In this document: one piece after another, positions 44,413 through 53,666 of the stretch
Numbering within the stretch: the stretch's first letter is position 1
How the letters are laid out: each line of letters starts with the position of its first letter
From: Bradyrhizobium sp. 170
Lineage (GTDB): Bacteria; Pseudomonadota; Alphaproteobacteria; Rhizobiales; Xanthobacteraceae
DNA: 64,000 nucleotides
Direction: 5' to 3'
NCBI RefSeq assembly: GCF_023101085.1
Contig: NZ_CP064703.1
Span: forward strand, 3,596,001-3,660,000
Made by a program: the position numbers and the translations under genes
Notes under the pieces: generated by a model
Told to the model about the DNA's origin: nothing
Database searches by the model: none
Seen by the model: only the letters and a program-made list of their open reading frames with translations

Positions 44413-45912
44413 TTAATCGTAGACCGGCGCAACGGTGAGCCTCCTTCTCAAAAGAATCCTGCGACGTCTCCATGGACCGTGCATGCGCAACAGCCGATCC
44501 GCGACATAGATCGTGATCTCGGCCCTGAAGCGCCGCAGTGCTTCGTTCTGCACACGGTTTACCCGCCAGCGCGGTTCATCGGGCGAGGCGGCAGCGATCC
44601 ACTCGGCCAACTGAGCGGCCTGCAACCCGGAAAGCTGTCCACTCGGTCGTTCGAGCGCAGCTTCGAGTCCGCCCCGCGCGCCGCGTTTGATCCATCGATA
44701 CAGAGTTCGCGGGCGAACGTCGGCGACTTCGGCGGCGGCCTCGACGGACAGACCCTCGCGTACATCTGCGATCGCCATGAGTCGGGCGCGACGATGTGGC
44801 AGCCGCTCACGGATCGCTTGCGCGCGCAGCTCTTCGCCTGTCTGGGGCAAGTTATCGATCCAGGCACGCCACCAACCGCGTTCGCCGTCCTTCCGCTCAT
44901 CCGGCCAAGCCGTCAGGAACAACGCCCCGACCTTATAGCGTGTCGCTGGATCAAGATTGGGCCAGCGCAGCATCTGCCGGCGCGGGCGCACGGCGTGCAA
45001 CATTGCAAGTGCGGCTTGCGTTCGTGCCGGCCACGCCTCGAACATCCATGCCAAGATCGCCAGACTCTGATAGCTGTCGGCCGGTTCTCCCAACGGCGCT
45101 GTGCCCAGATCGCGAGCGATCCGTGCAAAGAGCACGTCGCGGGCAGCCTGCTTGGTGTCGATCCACACGGCGCCCAGCAATGCGTCGAACAGAGCCGTGG
45201 CCACAGGCCAGCCGATTTTGCCGATCTCCGGCAAATCCACGACACCGGCTGGTCGGCTTTCGATCATACGCCGCTGAAACCGCAAGACCGGCTCCGGTGC
45301 GAGCAAGGTCGCCGTGTGGGTCAACCGATGTGCGCAGCGCCGACAGCGATCCGGTGCAAAGTGCTCACCACACGACAATGCCGGCAGGCGCAGCTTTGCT
45401 CCACATTGGGGACAGGCTCGCACCAACAGCGTGCCGTGTCTTGGACATGCGGCCAGCCATCCGAGTGTCCATGTACGCCGGACATAGGGAGCCTCGTCTT
45501 CGGCAAAGCAATCGGGACAGACCCCGATGCGGCCCGTTTGGTGCAACGGCCGTTCAGCCGTGAAGCGCTGACGGCTAAACCGTTCCGGCACGGCGTCGTC
45601 GTGCCCGTCATCAGTCCAATCGTTGAAACTGAGCGAACGGATCAGCTCTCCCGACACCCCCGTGCCGTGCACAAGCGCCGCGACGACGAGGGGATCGGGC
45701 TTGCGCCACCAATCCGGGTGCCTCGTCAAGCCGATCTCACCATCACCAAGCAACAAGGCTTCCGGCGAGACACCGAACGGTTCGGTGAACCGAAGCAACC
45801 AGGACGCCAGCGCTTCGTCCGGTATCGGTGCAACCCGTGCCGGCAGCGACCGCGGTGCGCTGACTATCTCCGCATCGAGAAACTCGACTTCGTAAATCTC
45901 AGCCGGCGACAC
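44413..45912 (-). CDS. tniQ: TniQ-family protein with a C-terminal helix-turn-helix domain
   Basis: 499 aa from GTG 45912 (GGAG 8 bp upstream; the ATG at 45987 would overlap tniB by 89 bp). The N-terminal ~200 residues are TniQ: PIPDEALASWLLRF and a zinc-binding region with GVCPDCF, ACPRHG, CPQCG, CRRC. The last ~130 residues add an IS630-like HTH (GLSVEAAAEVADVRPRTLYR, WIKRGARGGLEAAL). TniQ/TnsD proteins choose the target site and link to TniB/TnsC. The extra HTH suggests a built-in DNA-recognition module. Confidence 0.87.
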   Translation of the reverse strand: MSPAEIYEVEFLDAEIVSAPRSLPARVAPIPDEALASWLLRFTEPFGVSPEALLLGDGEIGLTRHPDWWRKPDPLVVAALVHGTGVSGELIRSLSFNDWTDDGHDDAVPERFSRQRFTAERPLHQTGRIGVCPDCFAEDEAPYVRRTWTLGWLAACPRHGTLLVRACPQCGAKLRLPALSCGEHFAPDRCRRCAHRLTHTATLLAPEPVLRFQRRMIESRPAGVVDLPEIGKIGWPVATALFDALLGAVWIDTKQAARDVLFARIARDLGTAPLGEPADSYQSLAILAWMFEAWPARTQAALAMLHAVRPRRQMLRWPNLDPATRYKVGALFLTAWPDERKDGERGWWRAWIDNLPQTGEELRAQAIRERLPHRRARLMAIADVREGLSVEAAAEVADVRPRTLYRWIKRGARGGLEAALERPSGQLSGLQAAQLAEWIAAASPDEPRWRVNRVQNEALRRFRAEITIYVADRLLRMHGPWRRRRILLRRRLTVAPVYD

Positions 45913-46801
45913 GTCGGCGCTCCGTGGGAGGAATGAAACCGATGTCGTCAATTCTTTCGATGAGGATGCGCTCTTCGCCGGCGGCAACGGCCGCCACCGC
46001 GGCAGTCGTGACCAGGCTGACCACCTCTCCGAGGATGCCCTCCGCAGCGCTTAGCAGCTTTTGCGCGAAGGCTGGTTCTTCCATGCCCGACCGTTCGCGC
46101 AGCGGCAGCATCGCCTCCAGCGTGTTGAGGAGCCGCAGATACTCCGCGTCGTACCGCCATGGCGGCAAGCCGAACGGCGTGAACCGGTTGGCAAGCTGGT
46201 CATCGCTCTGGATTGCGCGCAACGCCTCCGCGGTTCCGACGGCTACCAGCGGAATTTGCAGCTCGTTGCCGAGCCAGCGCAGCAGGTTGAGGAAGCGACG
46301 TTGTTGCGCCCGCGAGCCCGACAGGATGTTGTGGACCTCGTCGATGACGAGCAGCCGCACATCCGTCGCGCGCAGTATACGCATCGCCATATCCTGCTTG
46401 ACCGCCAGCCGATCATGGTTGCGATCGGGTGCGCCTAGCGCTTCCAGCACGGCAGCAAAGAACAGCCGCTCGTCCGGCGCCGGCGGCATCTGGACCTTTA
46501 AGACGGGCACCGAGATAGCACCCTCCGAGGCATCGACGGTATCGCGCAAATGCGCGCGCTTGAACTTCTCGACGATCATGGTCTTGCCGTTGTTGCTAGG
46601 GCCGACCAGCAGCAAGTTCGGCATACGGGTGCGCTTCGGGAACGTCAGAAGATCGTCCATCGCCGCCAGGGCGGCTTCCGCCCGTGCATAGCCGATCCAC
46701 CGATCTGCGCGGATGCGCTGGATGCGAATCTCGCCAGGCGCATCGGCGAGCGCGCGAATCTGCGGCAGCAGATGCGGGTAGGAGGGATTGCTCATGTCCA
46801 T
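45899..46801 (-). CDS. tniB: TniB/TnsC-like AAA ATPase
   Basis: 300 aa (a second start two codons in is possible). Walker A GPSNNGKT at residues 67–74, Walker B RLLVIDEVHNIL near 150, then sensor region VAVGTAEALRA. This AAA+ regulator activates the transposase and marks the target. It overlaps tniA by ~10 bp and tniQ by 14 bp. Confidence 0.93.
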   Translation of the reverse strand: MDMSNPSYPHLLPQIRALADAPGEIRIQRIRADRWIGYARAEAALAAMDDLLTFPKRTRMPNLLLVGPSNNGKTMIVEKFKRAHLRDTVDASEGAISVPVLKVQMPPAPDERLFFAAVLEALGAPDRNHDRLAVKQDMAMRILRATDVRLLVIDEVHNILSGSRAQQRRFLNLLRWLGNELQIPLVAVGTAEALRAIQSDDQLANRFTPFGLPPWRYDAEYLRLLNTLEAMLPLRERSGMEEPAFAQKLLSAAEGILGEVVSLVTTAAVAAVAAGEERILIERIDDIGFIPPTERRRVAG

Positions 46802-48468
46802 TCCTCCACGTTCTTGAACAACCGCTGATCGGCCGGCAGGGGTTCGATCGTTGGAGCGGATTCAACCGCACTGGCGGCTGGACGCCGTTCTGTCACCACG
46901 CCATCAAGGCGAAGCCGCCGCTCTCGTTGACGACGCGCAGTCTTGGTCTCCGCGCTAGCGCGCTCCGCAATACCGCGCATTGCGTCAATTGCTGTGAAGA
47001 TAGCGTCCTCGTTGATCTCGGCACGGCCTTCGTCCCGCAACCGCATCAGCGCCAGTCGATGCTCCCACAGGCTGATCGCCGGCCGACGCAGATCTCGATA
47101 GCTGAGATCATAGTAGCGTCCGTCGGGTGCGAGCAGATGGACCCGGCTAAGATCGCGTGGATCGTACCGAACGATCATCCACTCTCGCTCGCCGATCCAG
47201 GTGCGCAGCACATCGGCCCAATAGCCGATCGAATGCAGGAACACGCCTTCGCGGCGGACAAGCCGCCGCTCCATCGGCAGAAAGTCGATCAGGAAGCGGC
47301 GCGGATCGTCGATTGCGGTTGGCATGCCCCGCCCCGAGACCTGTCCATCGCCCAGGATTCCGCGCTCCCAAGCCGCGACCGGCGTCGTGCCGATCCCGCG
47401 ATGCAGATCGTGGTGATAAACGCCGACGATCGCGTGGGCGAGCCAGCGTTCGATCTCATCAAGCGTCAATGCCGCCGTGTCTTCGGGCTTCCAATCCCCC
47501 TTGGCACGAACATCCGAGAAAGTGGTGCCGGGCAAGAGATGAACCTTGCCCATCATCGTCCCGATCAGCCGCTCGATATGGCCGCCATAGTGCGGCGTCC
47601 TCACCGGACGATAGTCGACGGCGATCCCGTACTGCTCGCAGCCGCGCTTCAGCGCCTCGGAATGGAACTCCTTGGCGTTGTCGAGGTGCAACCGCTCGAT
47701 CAATCCCTGGACCGGCCAATCACCGGCGACACCACGCGCCATCAGCCAGCCGGCCTTCGGCAGAACGGCATGGGCGATACACAGCGCGACCGACGTGGCG
47801 GATGGCGGTTCGAGCGCCAAATGGAATCCCGCGACACAGCGCGAATGGACATCGATTGCAATGGTCAACCACGGCCGCTGGATCGGCTGTCGTGTGACAC
47901 TGTCGACCGCGATCACGTCCACCAGCGTGTGGTCGATCTGAACAAGTGCGAGTGGCCAAGGCGCCGTCAGAGAACCCGTCGCTGGTCCGAAGCGATCACG
48001 TGCGGCCTTGCGGCCGGATCGCTTTGCCAACGCCTCGACCGACGCACGTTGTCCAATCCGCAAGTTGATTGCCTTGCGACTTGGCTTCGGCAGTCCCAGC
48101 GTCCGGCAGCGCCGTTGCACCTCGGTCACCAGATCGCTGACGCGCGGTCGTTGCCGGGTCAGATAGAACTCGTCGATCGTGGCCTGCACCACCTCATCGA
48201 CCTCTGCAGCCAGCAAAAGCTGGCCTTGCCGCCGTCCGCGGCGCCCGGGCAGGAGGCTCGTCACGCGCGGATCGGCAAGATAGCGCGACAGCAGCCGATA
48301 AACGACCGTGGCACTGCAGCCAAGCGCCTCGGCAGCCGCCTCGGCATCGCCTCGCGTCCGCTCCGGCGCCTTCGCCAGAACACTGATCACCTCAAAGCGA
48401 CGACGCGCCTTATGCCAATCAGCAACGGGTACGTCCGCAAGATCGGGTGTGTCAGCCGCGGGGCTCAT
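46792..48468 (-). CDS. tniA: TniA/TnsB-like DDE transposase
   Basis: 558 aa from ATG 48468, which overlaps the tnsA stop as ATGA; a longer frame to 48807 is antisense noise inside tnsA. Catalytic triad D179 (QIDHT), D263 (HLDNAKEF), E299 (HIERLIG), spacing D-35-E. N-terminal HTH domains bind the end repeats; a Mu-type C-terminal domain follows. It cuts and joins the 3' ends. Confidence 0.93.
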   Translation of the reverse strand: MSPAADTPDLADVPVADWHKARRRFEVISVLAKAPERTRGDAEAAAEALGCSATVVYRLLSRYLADPRVTSLLPGRRGRRQGQLLLAAEVDEVVQATIDEFYLTRQRPRVSDLVTEVQRRCRTLGLPKPSRKAINLRIGQRASVEALAKRSGRKAARDRFGPATGSLTAPWPLALVQIDHTLVDVIAVDSVTRQPIQRPWLTIAIDVHSRCVAGFHLALEPPSATSVALCIAHAVLPKAGWLMARGVAGDWPVQGLIERLHLDNAKEFHSEALKRGCEQYGIAVDYRPVRTPHYGGHIERLIGTMMGKVHLLPGTTFSDVRAKGDWKPEDTAALTLDEIERWLAHAIVGVYHHDLHRGIGTTPVAAWERGILGDGQVSGRGMPTAIDDPRRFLIDFLPMERRLVRREGVFLHSIGYWADVLRTWIGEREWMIVRYDPRDLSRVHLLAPDGRYYDLSYRDLRRPAISLWEHRLALMRLRDEGRAEINEDAIFTAIDAMRGIAERASAETKTARRQRERRLRLDGVVTERRPAASAVESAPTIEPLPADQRLFKNVEEWT

Positions 48469-49079
48469 GCCAATCCCACCGGAGAATTGGGGTGTATCGG
48501 CGCGGCGAGGTCGACTTTGAAAGCGCCCCGCGCGATGAGCCGCCAAACCACACCCAGCGCCATCGCGCGGTCGCAGGACATCGCATCGACGATGCGCTCG
48601 AAAGTCGGTTCGCAAAGTGTTCGCGCTGCTCCCAAAGCGCGTTCGGATATTGCCGGATCGAGCGGTGCTTTGCGTAGCGGTAGCAGCCGTCTGGCATTGT
48701 CGAGCAACGGTCCCCGGATGCCGCGTTCGGTCGCGATGCGGAAACGCCCGCCGTTCTCCCTCGCTCTCGCCCGCGCTGCAACAAAGCCCGGCCGCAGCCG
48801 CACCCATTGGGCACGTAGATCGACGCGGTATTTTACCTCGACCAGTTCTGTGCGTCCGTCGCTCCAGATCACGAGGAAATCCGGTGTGTATCGGCGCAGC
48901 CGCGCGCCATCCTGGAACTCGATTGTGATCGGCTGCGAGGCAATCACGGCGCCGGCGTCGAGAAAGTTCGCCAGCAGCACGAAATCCCGTTCGAGCGCAC
49001 TCTCGTGCTCGACCGCCTCTCCATCGATCGGCCGAAAGCCTGTGATGTGCGAACGCCGACTGAGCGGGATGCGTCTCAT
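48465..49079 (-). CDS. tnsA: TnsA-like transposon endonuclease
   Basis: 204 aa from ATG 49079 with a GGAGGG ribosome site. PD-(D/E)xK fold: E30 in SALERDF, D67 in YTPDFLV, and EVK at 81–83. TnsA cuts the 5' ends so that the element moves by cut-and-paste rather than leaving a cointegrate. First gene of the transposition operon. Confidence 0.87.
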   Translation of the reverse strand: MRRIPLSRRSHITGFRPIDGEAVEHESALERDFVLLANFLDAGAVIASQPITIEFQDGARLRRYTPDFLVIWSDGRTELVEVKYRVDLRAQWVRLRPGFVAARARARENGGRFRIATERGIRGPLLDNARRLLPLRKAPLDPAISERALGAARTLCEPTFERIVDAMSCDRAMALGVVWRLIARGAFKVDLAAPIHPNSPVGLA

Positions 49080-49132
49080 CGATCCCTCCGACTCACCATC
49101 GTGCGAGGTGAGTCTACGCCCAGCCGCTGCAG

Positions 49133-49159
49133 CCAGTCCACGATTTAAGGAGCCAGTCA
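49133..49159. repeat. Right 27-bp end repeat of the Tn7-like element
   Basis: Inverse of 44379–44405 with one mismatch; a related subrepeat (AATGATTCAAGGGAAA) follows outward. Confidence 0.82.
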
Positions 49160-49190
49160 ATGATTCAAGGGAAATCACACCATGCAGAAA

Positions 49191-49579
49191 GTCGTGCAAA
49201 GACTCGAAAATCCAGCGCCGCCCAGAATCGGATTCAAGGAAAAACGACAGCGGGCGTTCGTGAACTCACACCAAGGGCCACGGACCGGCCATCGCTGCAG
49301 CAAAGACGGTTCGCGACCCCGGAATTGGACCGCTGCTGAGTTAGGCGAAGATCGTGCTTCGCAGTGGTTTAGCGCTCCAAGGGAATTGCTGCAGTCGGCG
49401 GAGTTGGGCGCAAGACGCACCCTGTCTGTGCTTCGATTCGGCAGAGCAAATGCATCATCGATTGCGTCCGGCCAGCGCGACAATTCCAAGATCGCACCCT
49501 TTCGACGCGGAATATGCATTGCCATCGGGCATGGCGACTTGATCACGATCGAAATCCTTCATGACGACGGAGGAACTGC
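49191..49579. other. Region between transposon and DUF2840 gene
   Basis: About 390 bp. A 133-codon open frame spans it (49182–49583), but it has no recognisable domain, runs through transposon end sequence and lacks a good ribosome site. In related elements parA and sometimes a further gene occur between repA and DUF2840; no parA motif was found here. Confidence 0.35.
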
Positions 49580-50044
49580 ATGAGCGACCTCACGCATGTT
49601 GAACTGCTGTGGCTTGAGAAGCGGATCGAGAACTGGATTCGGTTCGGCCGGGTGGCGGCCGAACAGATACTGGACCGACGACGTCGTGTCGTCTCATTTG
49701 CACCGGGCAGCATCTTTGCCTTCGTGCGCTGGACGTCCAGCGACTACGGAACCGTCGTTTCAAAGATCGATATCTTGCGTGCCGTTACGCCGGGCCAGCG
49801 CTGCGCGACCGTGCCCTATGTACGCCCAGGCGGCGATATTTTGCTGCGGCTCTCCGGTTGGCCGAAAGTCGAGCGGGTGCTGCAATTGATTGACGCCGTC
49901 GAGGCGCTCGGCATCAATGCCGCCGACGCAGCGCCTGACTACTGGCACCACGCACACAACCGCCTGTCCGTCGGAGAGGCGCCGAGGTCCTACACACGGT
50001 CGCGGCATCAGATCTGGCTTCAACGCCGGAAGATCGCGCCATGA
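49580..50044 (+). CDS. DUF2840 protein
   Basis: 154 aa. Core segments RIENWIRFGRVAAEQILDRR, FAFVRWTSSDYGTVVSKIDI, DILLRLSGWPKV match DUF2840, a family found next to traF on alphaproteobacterial conjugative elements. Soluble, function unknown. It overlaps traF by ATGA, so the two are translated together. Confidence 0.88.
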   Translation: MSDLTHVELLWLEKRIENWIRFGRVAAEQILDRRRRVVSFAPGSIFAFVRWTSSDYGTVVSKIDILRAVTPGQRCATVPYVRPGGDILLRLSGWPKVERVLQLIDAVEALGINAADAAPDYWHHAHNRLSVGEAPRSYTRSRHQIWLQRRKIAP

Positions 50045-50556
50045 AGTACTGGATGACGACGCTCCTGGCGATGTGCGGATCGGTCGCCTTGCTGACCTCG
50101 GTGATCTGCGCGAAGCCTGTTGCCCTGTACGTCTGGAATGCCTCAGAGAGTGCCCCGCTTGGGCTCTATCGCCTGCAGCCCGTCGACACGCTGTTTGTCA
50201 CCGAACTGGTTGCAGTCTTGCCGCCGGAGCCGCTTGCTACGTTCCTTGCTGAGGGCAGCTATCTGCCGCGCGGCGTGCCAATGCTGAAGCGCATCCTCGC
50301 ACTCCCCGGGCAAACGGTTTGCAGGAATGGCCTCACCATTACCGTCGATGGAATTGGACTTGGCGAGGCGCGCGATCGCGACAGGCGTGGCCGTCCGCTC
50401 CCGATCTGGCAGGGCTGCCGCGTGGTCGCGCGAGATGACGTCTTCCTCATGAATTGGCAATCGTCGGATTCGCTGGACGGCCGCTACTTCGGACCCATCC
50501 CGTCCTCTGCAATCATCGCCCGCGCGCTGCGGATCTGGACGGATGGAGAGAATTAA
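50041..50556 (+). CDS. traF: TraF, S26-family conjugation peptidase
   Basis: 171 aa. An N-terminal membrane segment (MTTLLAMCGSVALLTSVICA) leads into a LepB-like fold: Ser37 in NASESAPLGLY and general base Lys83 in VPMLKRILALPG, then CRNGLTITVDG. TraF processes and cyclises the TrbC pilin. The trbC gene is in this window at 58.5 kb, which supports the role. Confidence 0.9.
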   Translation: MKYWMTTLLAMCGSVALLTSVICAKPVALYVWNASESAPLGLYRLQPVDTLFVTELVAVLPPEPLATFLAEGSYLPRGVPMLKRILALPGQTVCRNGLTITVDGIGLGEARDRDRRGRPLPIWQGCRVVARDDVFLMNWQSSDSLDGRYFGPIPSSAIIARALRIWTDGEN

Positions 50557-50971
50557 CCGTGTGTTGCTCACGCTCTCAAATAGCCGCGCCTCTAACCCAT
50601 CGGGTACAGCCGCATTCCTCCTTCCCGGCCAGAGCTGGCAGGGCCGCGGCATCGCGTGGCCGTCGAAGTCGACCACTTGACCAAGTCGCAAGCAAGTCGG
50701 CAAGAGTCGGCTGTCGGCAAATTGGTGGAGTCGTATTCAGTCGCGTGCTGTCGGGACTTTTCGCACGGGGGAGTGTGAGGAGAAGGGAGCACGATCATAC
50801 GAGCCAGGGACGGCAAGGGAAAAGCGCCGCCTTCGGTCGGGCGCATGTGGTTGGTGGAGTTGAGGTTTTAAGAGGCAGTGAGAATGATCAAGCCGTCGCT
50901 CCATTCCAAATCGTCAAGGAAATCAACGCAGCTAGGGCCGTCGGCCAGCGCAAGTTTACGGTGAAGCCATC
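50557..50971. other. Region upstream of the relaxase; possible oriT and gene remnant
   Basis: 415 bp. Just before the relaxase a frame reads VAPFQIVKEINAARAVGQRK and ends at TGA 50973–50975, overlapping the relaxase GTG. This looks like the C-terminus of a gene whose body is missing, perhaps the transglycosylase often found here. An oriT would be expected nearby but no nick site was identified. Confidence 0.35.
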
Positions 50972-52726
50972 GTGAGCCAGCGCGACAACGACCTTCGTGT
51001 TCGCCCTGGTCGCATTCGCGACCGCGGACGTAGCTCCTCGCGTCCGAAGAGCTTTGTCGGCCAGGTGATGCGGGCGGCCAAGAGAGCCGGGCATGTCGGC
51101 GACGGTTTTGGGCGCGGTAAAGGCGGAGCGAGCCGGTCGCACTTTGGACGAGGCCGGCGTGCCGCGCTCTCACTGTCGCTCCGCTCGACCTCGCGGCGTG
51201 TAGTAATGAAGGCGCGCGTGGTCCGTCACCACGGTACCCGCTTTCGCTCGGCAACTATGCCAAAACATATCGCCTATCTGAAGCGGGAGGGCGTGACGCA
51301 GGACGGCGCGGACGCCCGGATGTTCGACGCGAGGTCGGATGCGGCGGATGAACGCGGCTTTGCCGAACGCTGCGAGGACGACCGGCATCATTTTCGATTT
51401 ATTATTTCTCCGGAGGATGCCGCCGAGCTCGGCGACCTCCGCACCTTCACCCGCGAGCTGATGACTGACGTCGCGCGAGATCTCGGAACCAAACTGGACT
51501 GGATTGCGGTCGACCACTGGAACACCGATAATCCGCATATTCATGTCCTGATCCGCGGCCGTGCGGAGGACGGCCAGGATCTGGTCATCAGCCGGAATTA
51601 CATCTCCCGCGGGTTTCGGGATCGCGCGGCCGAGCGTGTCACGCTTGAGCTTGGGCCGCGCAGCGAGCGGGACATCCAGTCCGCCCTGGAAAGGGAGGTT
51701 GAGGCCGAACGCTGGACCAGCCTCGATCAGGCACTGCGTGTCGCCGCCGACGAGGGCGCCGGCGTGGCGGACCTTCGGCCAAATGCGTCAGGCGAAGACT
51801 TGAGGCTTCGCCGCCTGATGGTCGGGCGGGCCGCTAGGCTCGAACTTCTCGGTCTTGCCGAGCAGATTGCACCCGGCTGCTGGACGCTGAAGCCTGGTAT
51901 CGAGGACAGGCTGCGCGATCTCTCGATTCGCGGCGATGTCATCAAGACCATGCATCGGGCGATGACCGCTCGTGGCCGCGAACCGAATATCTCCAATTTT
52001 GCTTTGCACGGGGAGGAACCGACAGATCCCGTGCTCGGCCGCCTGGTCGAGCGCGGACTGCATGACGAACTGAAAGGCTCGGCCTATGCGATCGTCGAGG
52101 GGATCGATGGACGAACGCATCACATCAGGTTCACCGATATTGAAATGACCGGCGATGGCGCGCCCGGCGCGATCGTGGAGGCGCGGTCTTACGACGATGC
52201 GCAAGGGCGCAAGCGGCTTTCGCTCGCCACGAGGTCGGATCTAGACGTCGAAGCCCAGGTTACGGCACCGGGAGCGACCTGGATTGACCGGCAATTACTC
52301 GCGCGTGATTCGATCGTGGCGAGCAGTGGTTACGGAGCCGAAGTCCGCGAAGCCATGGAGCGTCGGGTTGACTATCTCGCGGGCGAAGGCCTTGCGCGGC
52401 GTCAGGGGTCAAGGGCCATCTTTGCCCGCGATCTTCTCAATACGCTACGGCAGCGGGAGCTCGATGCGACGGTGGCGAGGCTCGCGGCCGAGACGGGGTT
52501 GCTCCACCAACCCTCGTCGGAAGGCGAACGCATTGCGGGCGTCTATCGTCAGCGCGTAACGCTGGCGTCAGGCCGGTTTGCCATGGTTGACGACGGGCTC
52601 GGATTCCAACTCGTGCCCTGGCGGCCAGCATTGGAGCAGCATCTCGATCGACAAGTATCCGGCGTCGCGGCACGCGGAGGCGGGGTGACCTGGAGCTTTG
52701 GAAGGAAAATTGGCCTCGGAATCTGA
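50972..52726 (+). CDS. Relaxase/mobilization nuclease with DUF3363 domain
   Basis: 584 aa from GTG 50972; the start MSQRDNDLRVRPGRIRDRGR is typical of the family. The metal-binding histidine motif VDHWNTDNPHIHVLIRG places H189 and H191. The C-terminal part is DUF3363. VirD2-like relaxases nick oriT and pilot the strand into the secretion channel with TraG. The first ~80 residues are basic and disordered. This is the transfer initiator of the element. Confidence 0.92.
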   Translation: MSQRDNDLRVRPGRIRDRGRSSSRPKSFVGQVMRAAKRAGHVGDGFGRGKGGASRSHFGRGRRAALSLSLRSTSRRVVMKARVVRHHGTRFRSATMPKHIAYLKREGVTQDGADARMFDARSDAADERGFAERCEDDRHHFRFIISPEDAAELGDLRTFTRELMTDVARDLGTKLDWIAVDHWNTDNPHIHVLIRGRAEDGQDLVISRNYISRGFRDRAAERVTLELGPRSERDIQSALEREVEAERWTSLDQALRVAADEGAGVADLRPNASGEDLRLRRLMVGRAARLELLGLAEQIAPGCWTLKPGIEDRLRDLSIRGDVIKTMHRAMTARGREPNISNFALHGEEPTDPVLGRLVERGLHDELKGSAYAIVEGIDGRTHHIRFTDIEMTGDGAPGAIVEARSYDDAQGRKRLSLATRSDLDVEAQVTAPGATWIDRQLLARDSIVASSGYGAEVREAMERRVDYLAGEGLARRQGSRAIFARDLLNTLRQRELDATVARLAAETGLLHQPSSEGERIAGVYRQRVTLASGRFAMVDDGLGFQLVPWRPALEQHLDRQVSGVAARGGGVTWSFGRKIGLGI

Positions 52727-52984
52727 TTGGCGCGCCGCCCGGCACTTCCGCGCCAGCGGACGAGGCGCTTGATGTGAAATCGGTTGAACGCAATCGCACT
52801 TCGCGCTGCCGGTCAGATACCATGCAATCTCGATCGGCTTTTGTACGCTAATCTATCCGAACACACGACGATTGCGACTGAGCGATTGCTCTGGGACGCG
52901 AGCAGCCCCTTTGATGGCGAACGTTCAGCGCGTCGGGTCTGCTTCAGAGCCGCACTGCACGAAGCAACGTTCGAAGGTCCAACG

Positions 52985-53566
52985 ATGAAGCCCAGAATTG
53001 GCGTCTACCTCTCCGAGCAGATGGCCGCGCGGCTATCGGCAGCTGCCAAGCGTCCCGGCGCCACTAAGTCAGCGCTCGTTGAGGCTGCCCTTGCTCAGTT
53101 CCTCGGTTCGGATGATGAAACCGACAACATCTCGGTAGACCGTCGCCTTTCCCTTATGAGCCGCCAACTTGAAGAGCTCGATCGCGGTCTTAGAATCGTT
53201 AATGAGACGGTAGCTCTTCAGGCGCGCTTCCATCTCGCCGTAACACCAGTGCTTCCCGCAGCGGACCAACACGCTGCCTGCCTACTTGGGTCCGAGCGTT
53301 TCGACGAATTTGCCGCGCAGGTCGGGCGACGCGTTCAGCTAGGAACGTCGCTCATGCAGGAGACGATGGATCGGCTCAGCACACCGAAACGCGAGGCTCA
53401 TTCGCGTGGGCCGTGCGAGGGAACGTCGAAAAAGTGCTCCTCAGCCCATGAGCCAGATTTCCGCACATCAAGCACGGTTGGCATCGAATTAGAGCACTCC
53501 ACTGCCGTCCGGGAGGGCGGCAGCTTGTTCAACTTTCCAGGGAAGGCAGGACTGCCTCTGCACTAG
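52985..53566 (+). CDS. CopG-like ribbon-helix-helix protein (copy 1)
   Basis: 193 aa from ATG 52985. The first ~125 residues parallel the 144-aa CopG gene at 56947: IGVYLSEQMAARLSAAAKRP and KSALVEAALAQFL, then RRLSLMSRQLEELDRGLRIV, QVGRRVQLGTSLMQETMDRL. The last ~65 residues are unlike the paralog and may be an extension into former spacer DNA. Ribbon-helix-helix proteins regulate transfer or partition genes. Confidence 0.7.
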   Translation: MKPRIGVYLSEQMAARLSAAAKRPGATKSALVEAALAQFLGSDDETDNISVDRRLSLMSRQLEELDRGLRIVNETVALQARFHLAVTPVLPAADQHAACLLGSERFDEFAAQVGRRVQLGTSLMQETMDRLSTPKREAHSRGPCEGTSKKCSSAHEPDFRTSSTVGIELEHSTAVREGGSLFNFPGKAGLPLH

Positions 53567-53666
53567 ACCGGTTGCAAGGCAGGCAGTTGCTCACCAAGGA
53601 TCGGTCGAACAGCAACTACGGTCTCGACCGCCCAGCCATGCGACTCGACGCCGACGTGCCGGCGAC

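Larger units (their letters stand above)
44353..49190 (-). mobile_element. Tn7-like transposon (tnsA–tniA–tniB–tniQ), no cargo
   Basis: Four genes on the minus strand between matching ends. 44379–44405 and 49133–49159 are inverted copies of a 27-bp sequence (TGACYGGCTCCTTAAATCGT and seven more bases; one mismatch). Further related subrepeats lie at each end, as for TnsB-type binding sites. Exact outer ends and the target duplication were not resolved; boundaries are approximate. Nothing but transposition genes lies inside. Confidence 0.85.

Noticed and set aside
44356..45936. A 526-codon open frame opposite tniQ
   Set aside because: Antisense shadow in GC-rich DNA. The opposite strand carries clear TniQ zinc motifs, and the shadow frame has no recognisable domain.
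48469..48807. N-terminal extension of the TniA frame
   Set aside because: Overlaps tnsA entirely in another frame; ATG 48468 gives a normal family start and an ATGA overlap.
46684..49263. An 859-codon plus-strand frame opposite tniB/tniA/tnsA
   Set aside because: It spans three well-defined genes on the other strand, runs through the transposon end and is low-complexity Arg/Ser-rich.
49182..49583. 133-codon frame upstream of DUF2840 as a gene
   Set aside because: No family features or good ribosome site, and it begins in transposon end sequence.
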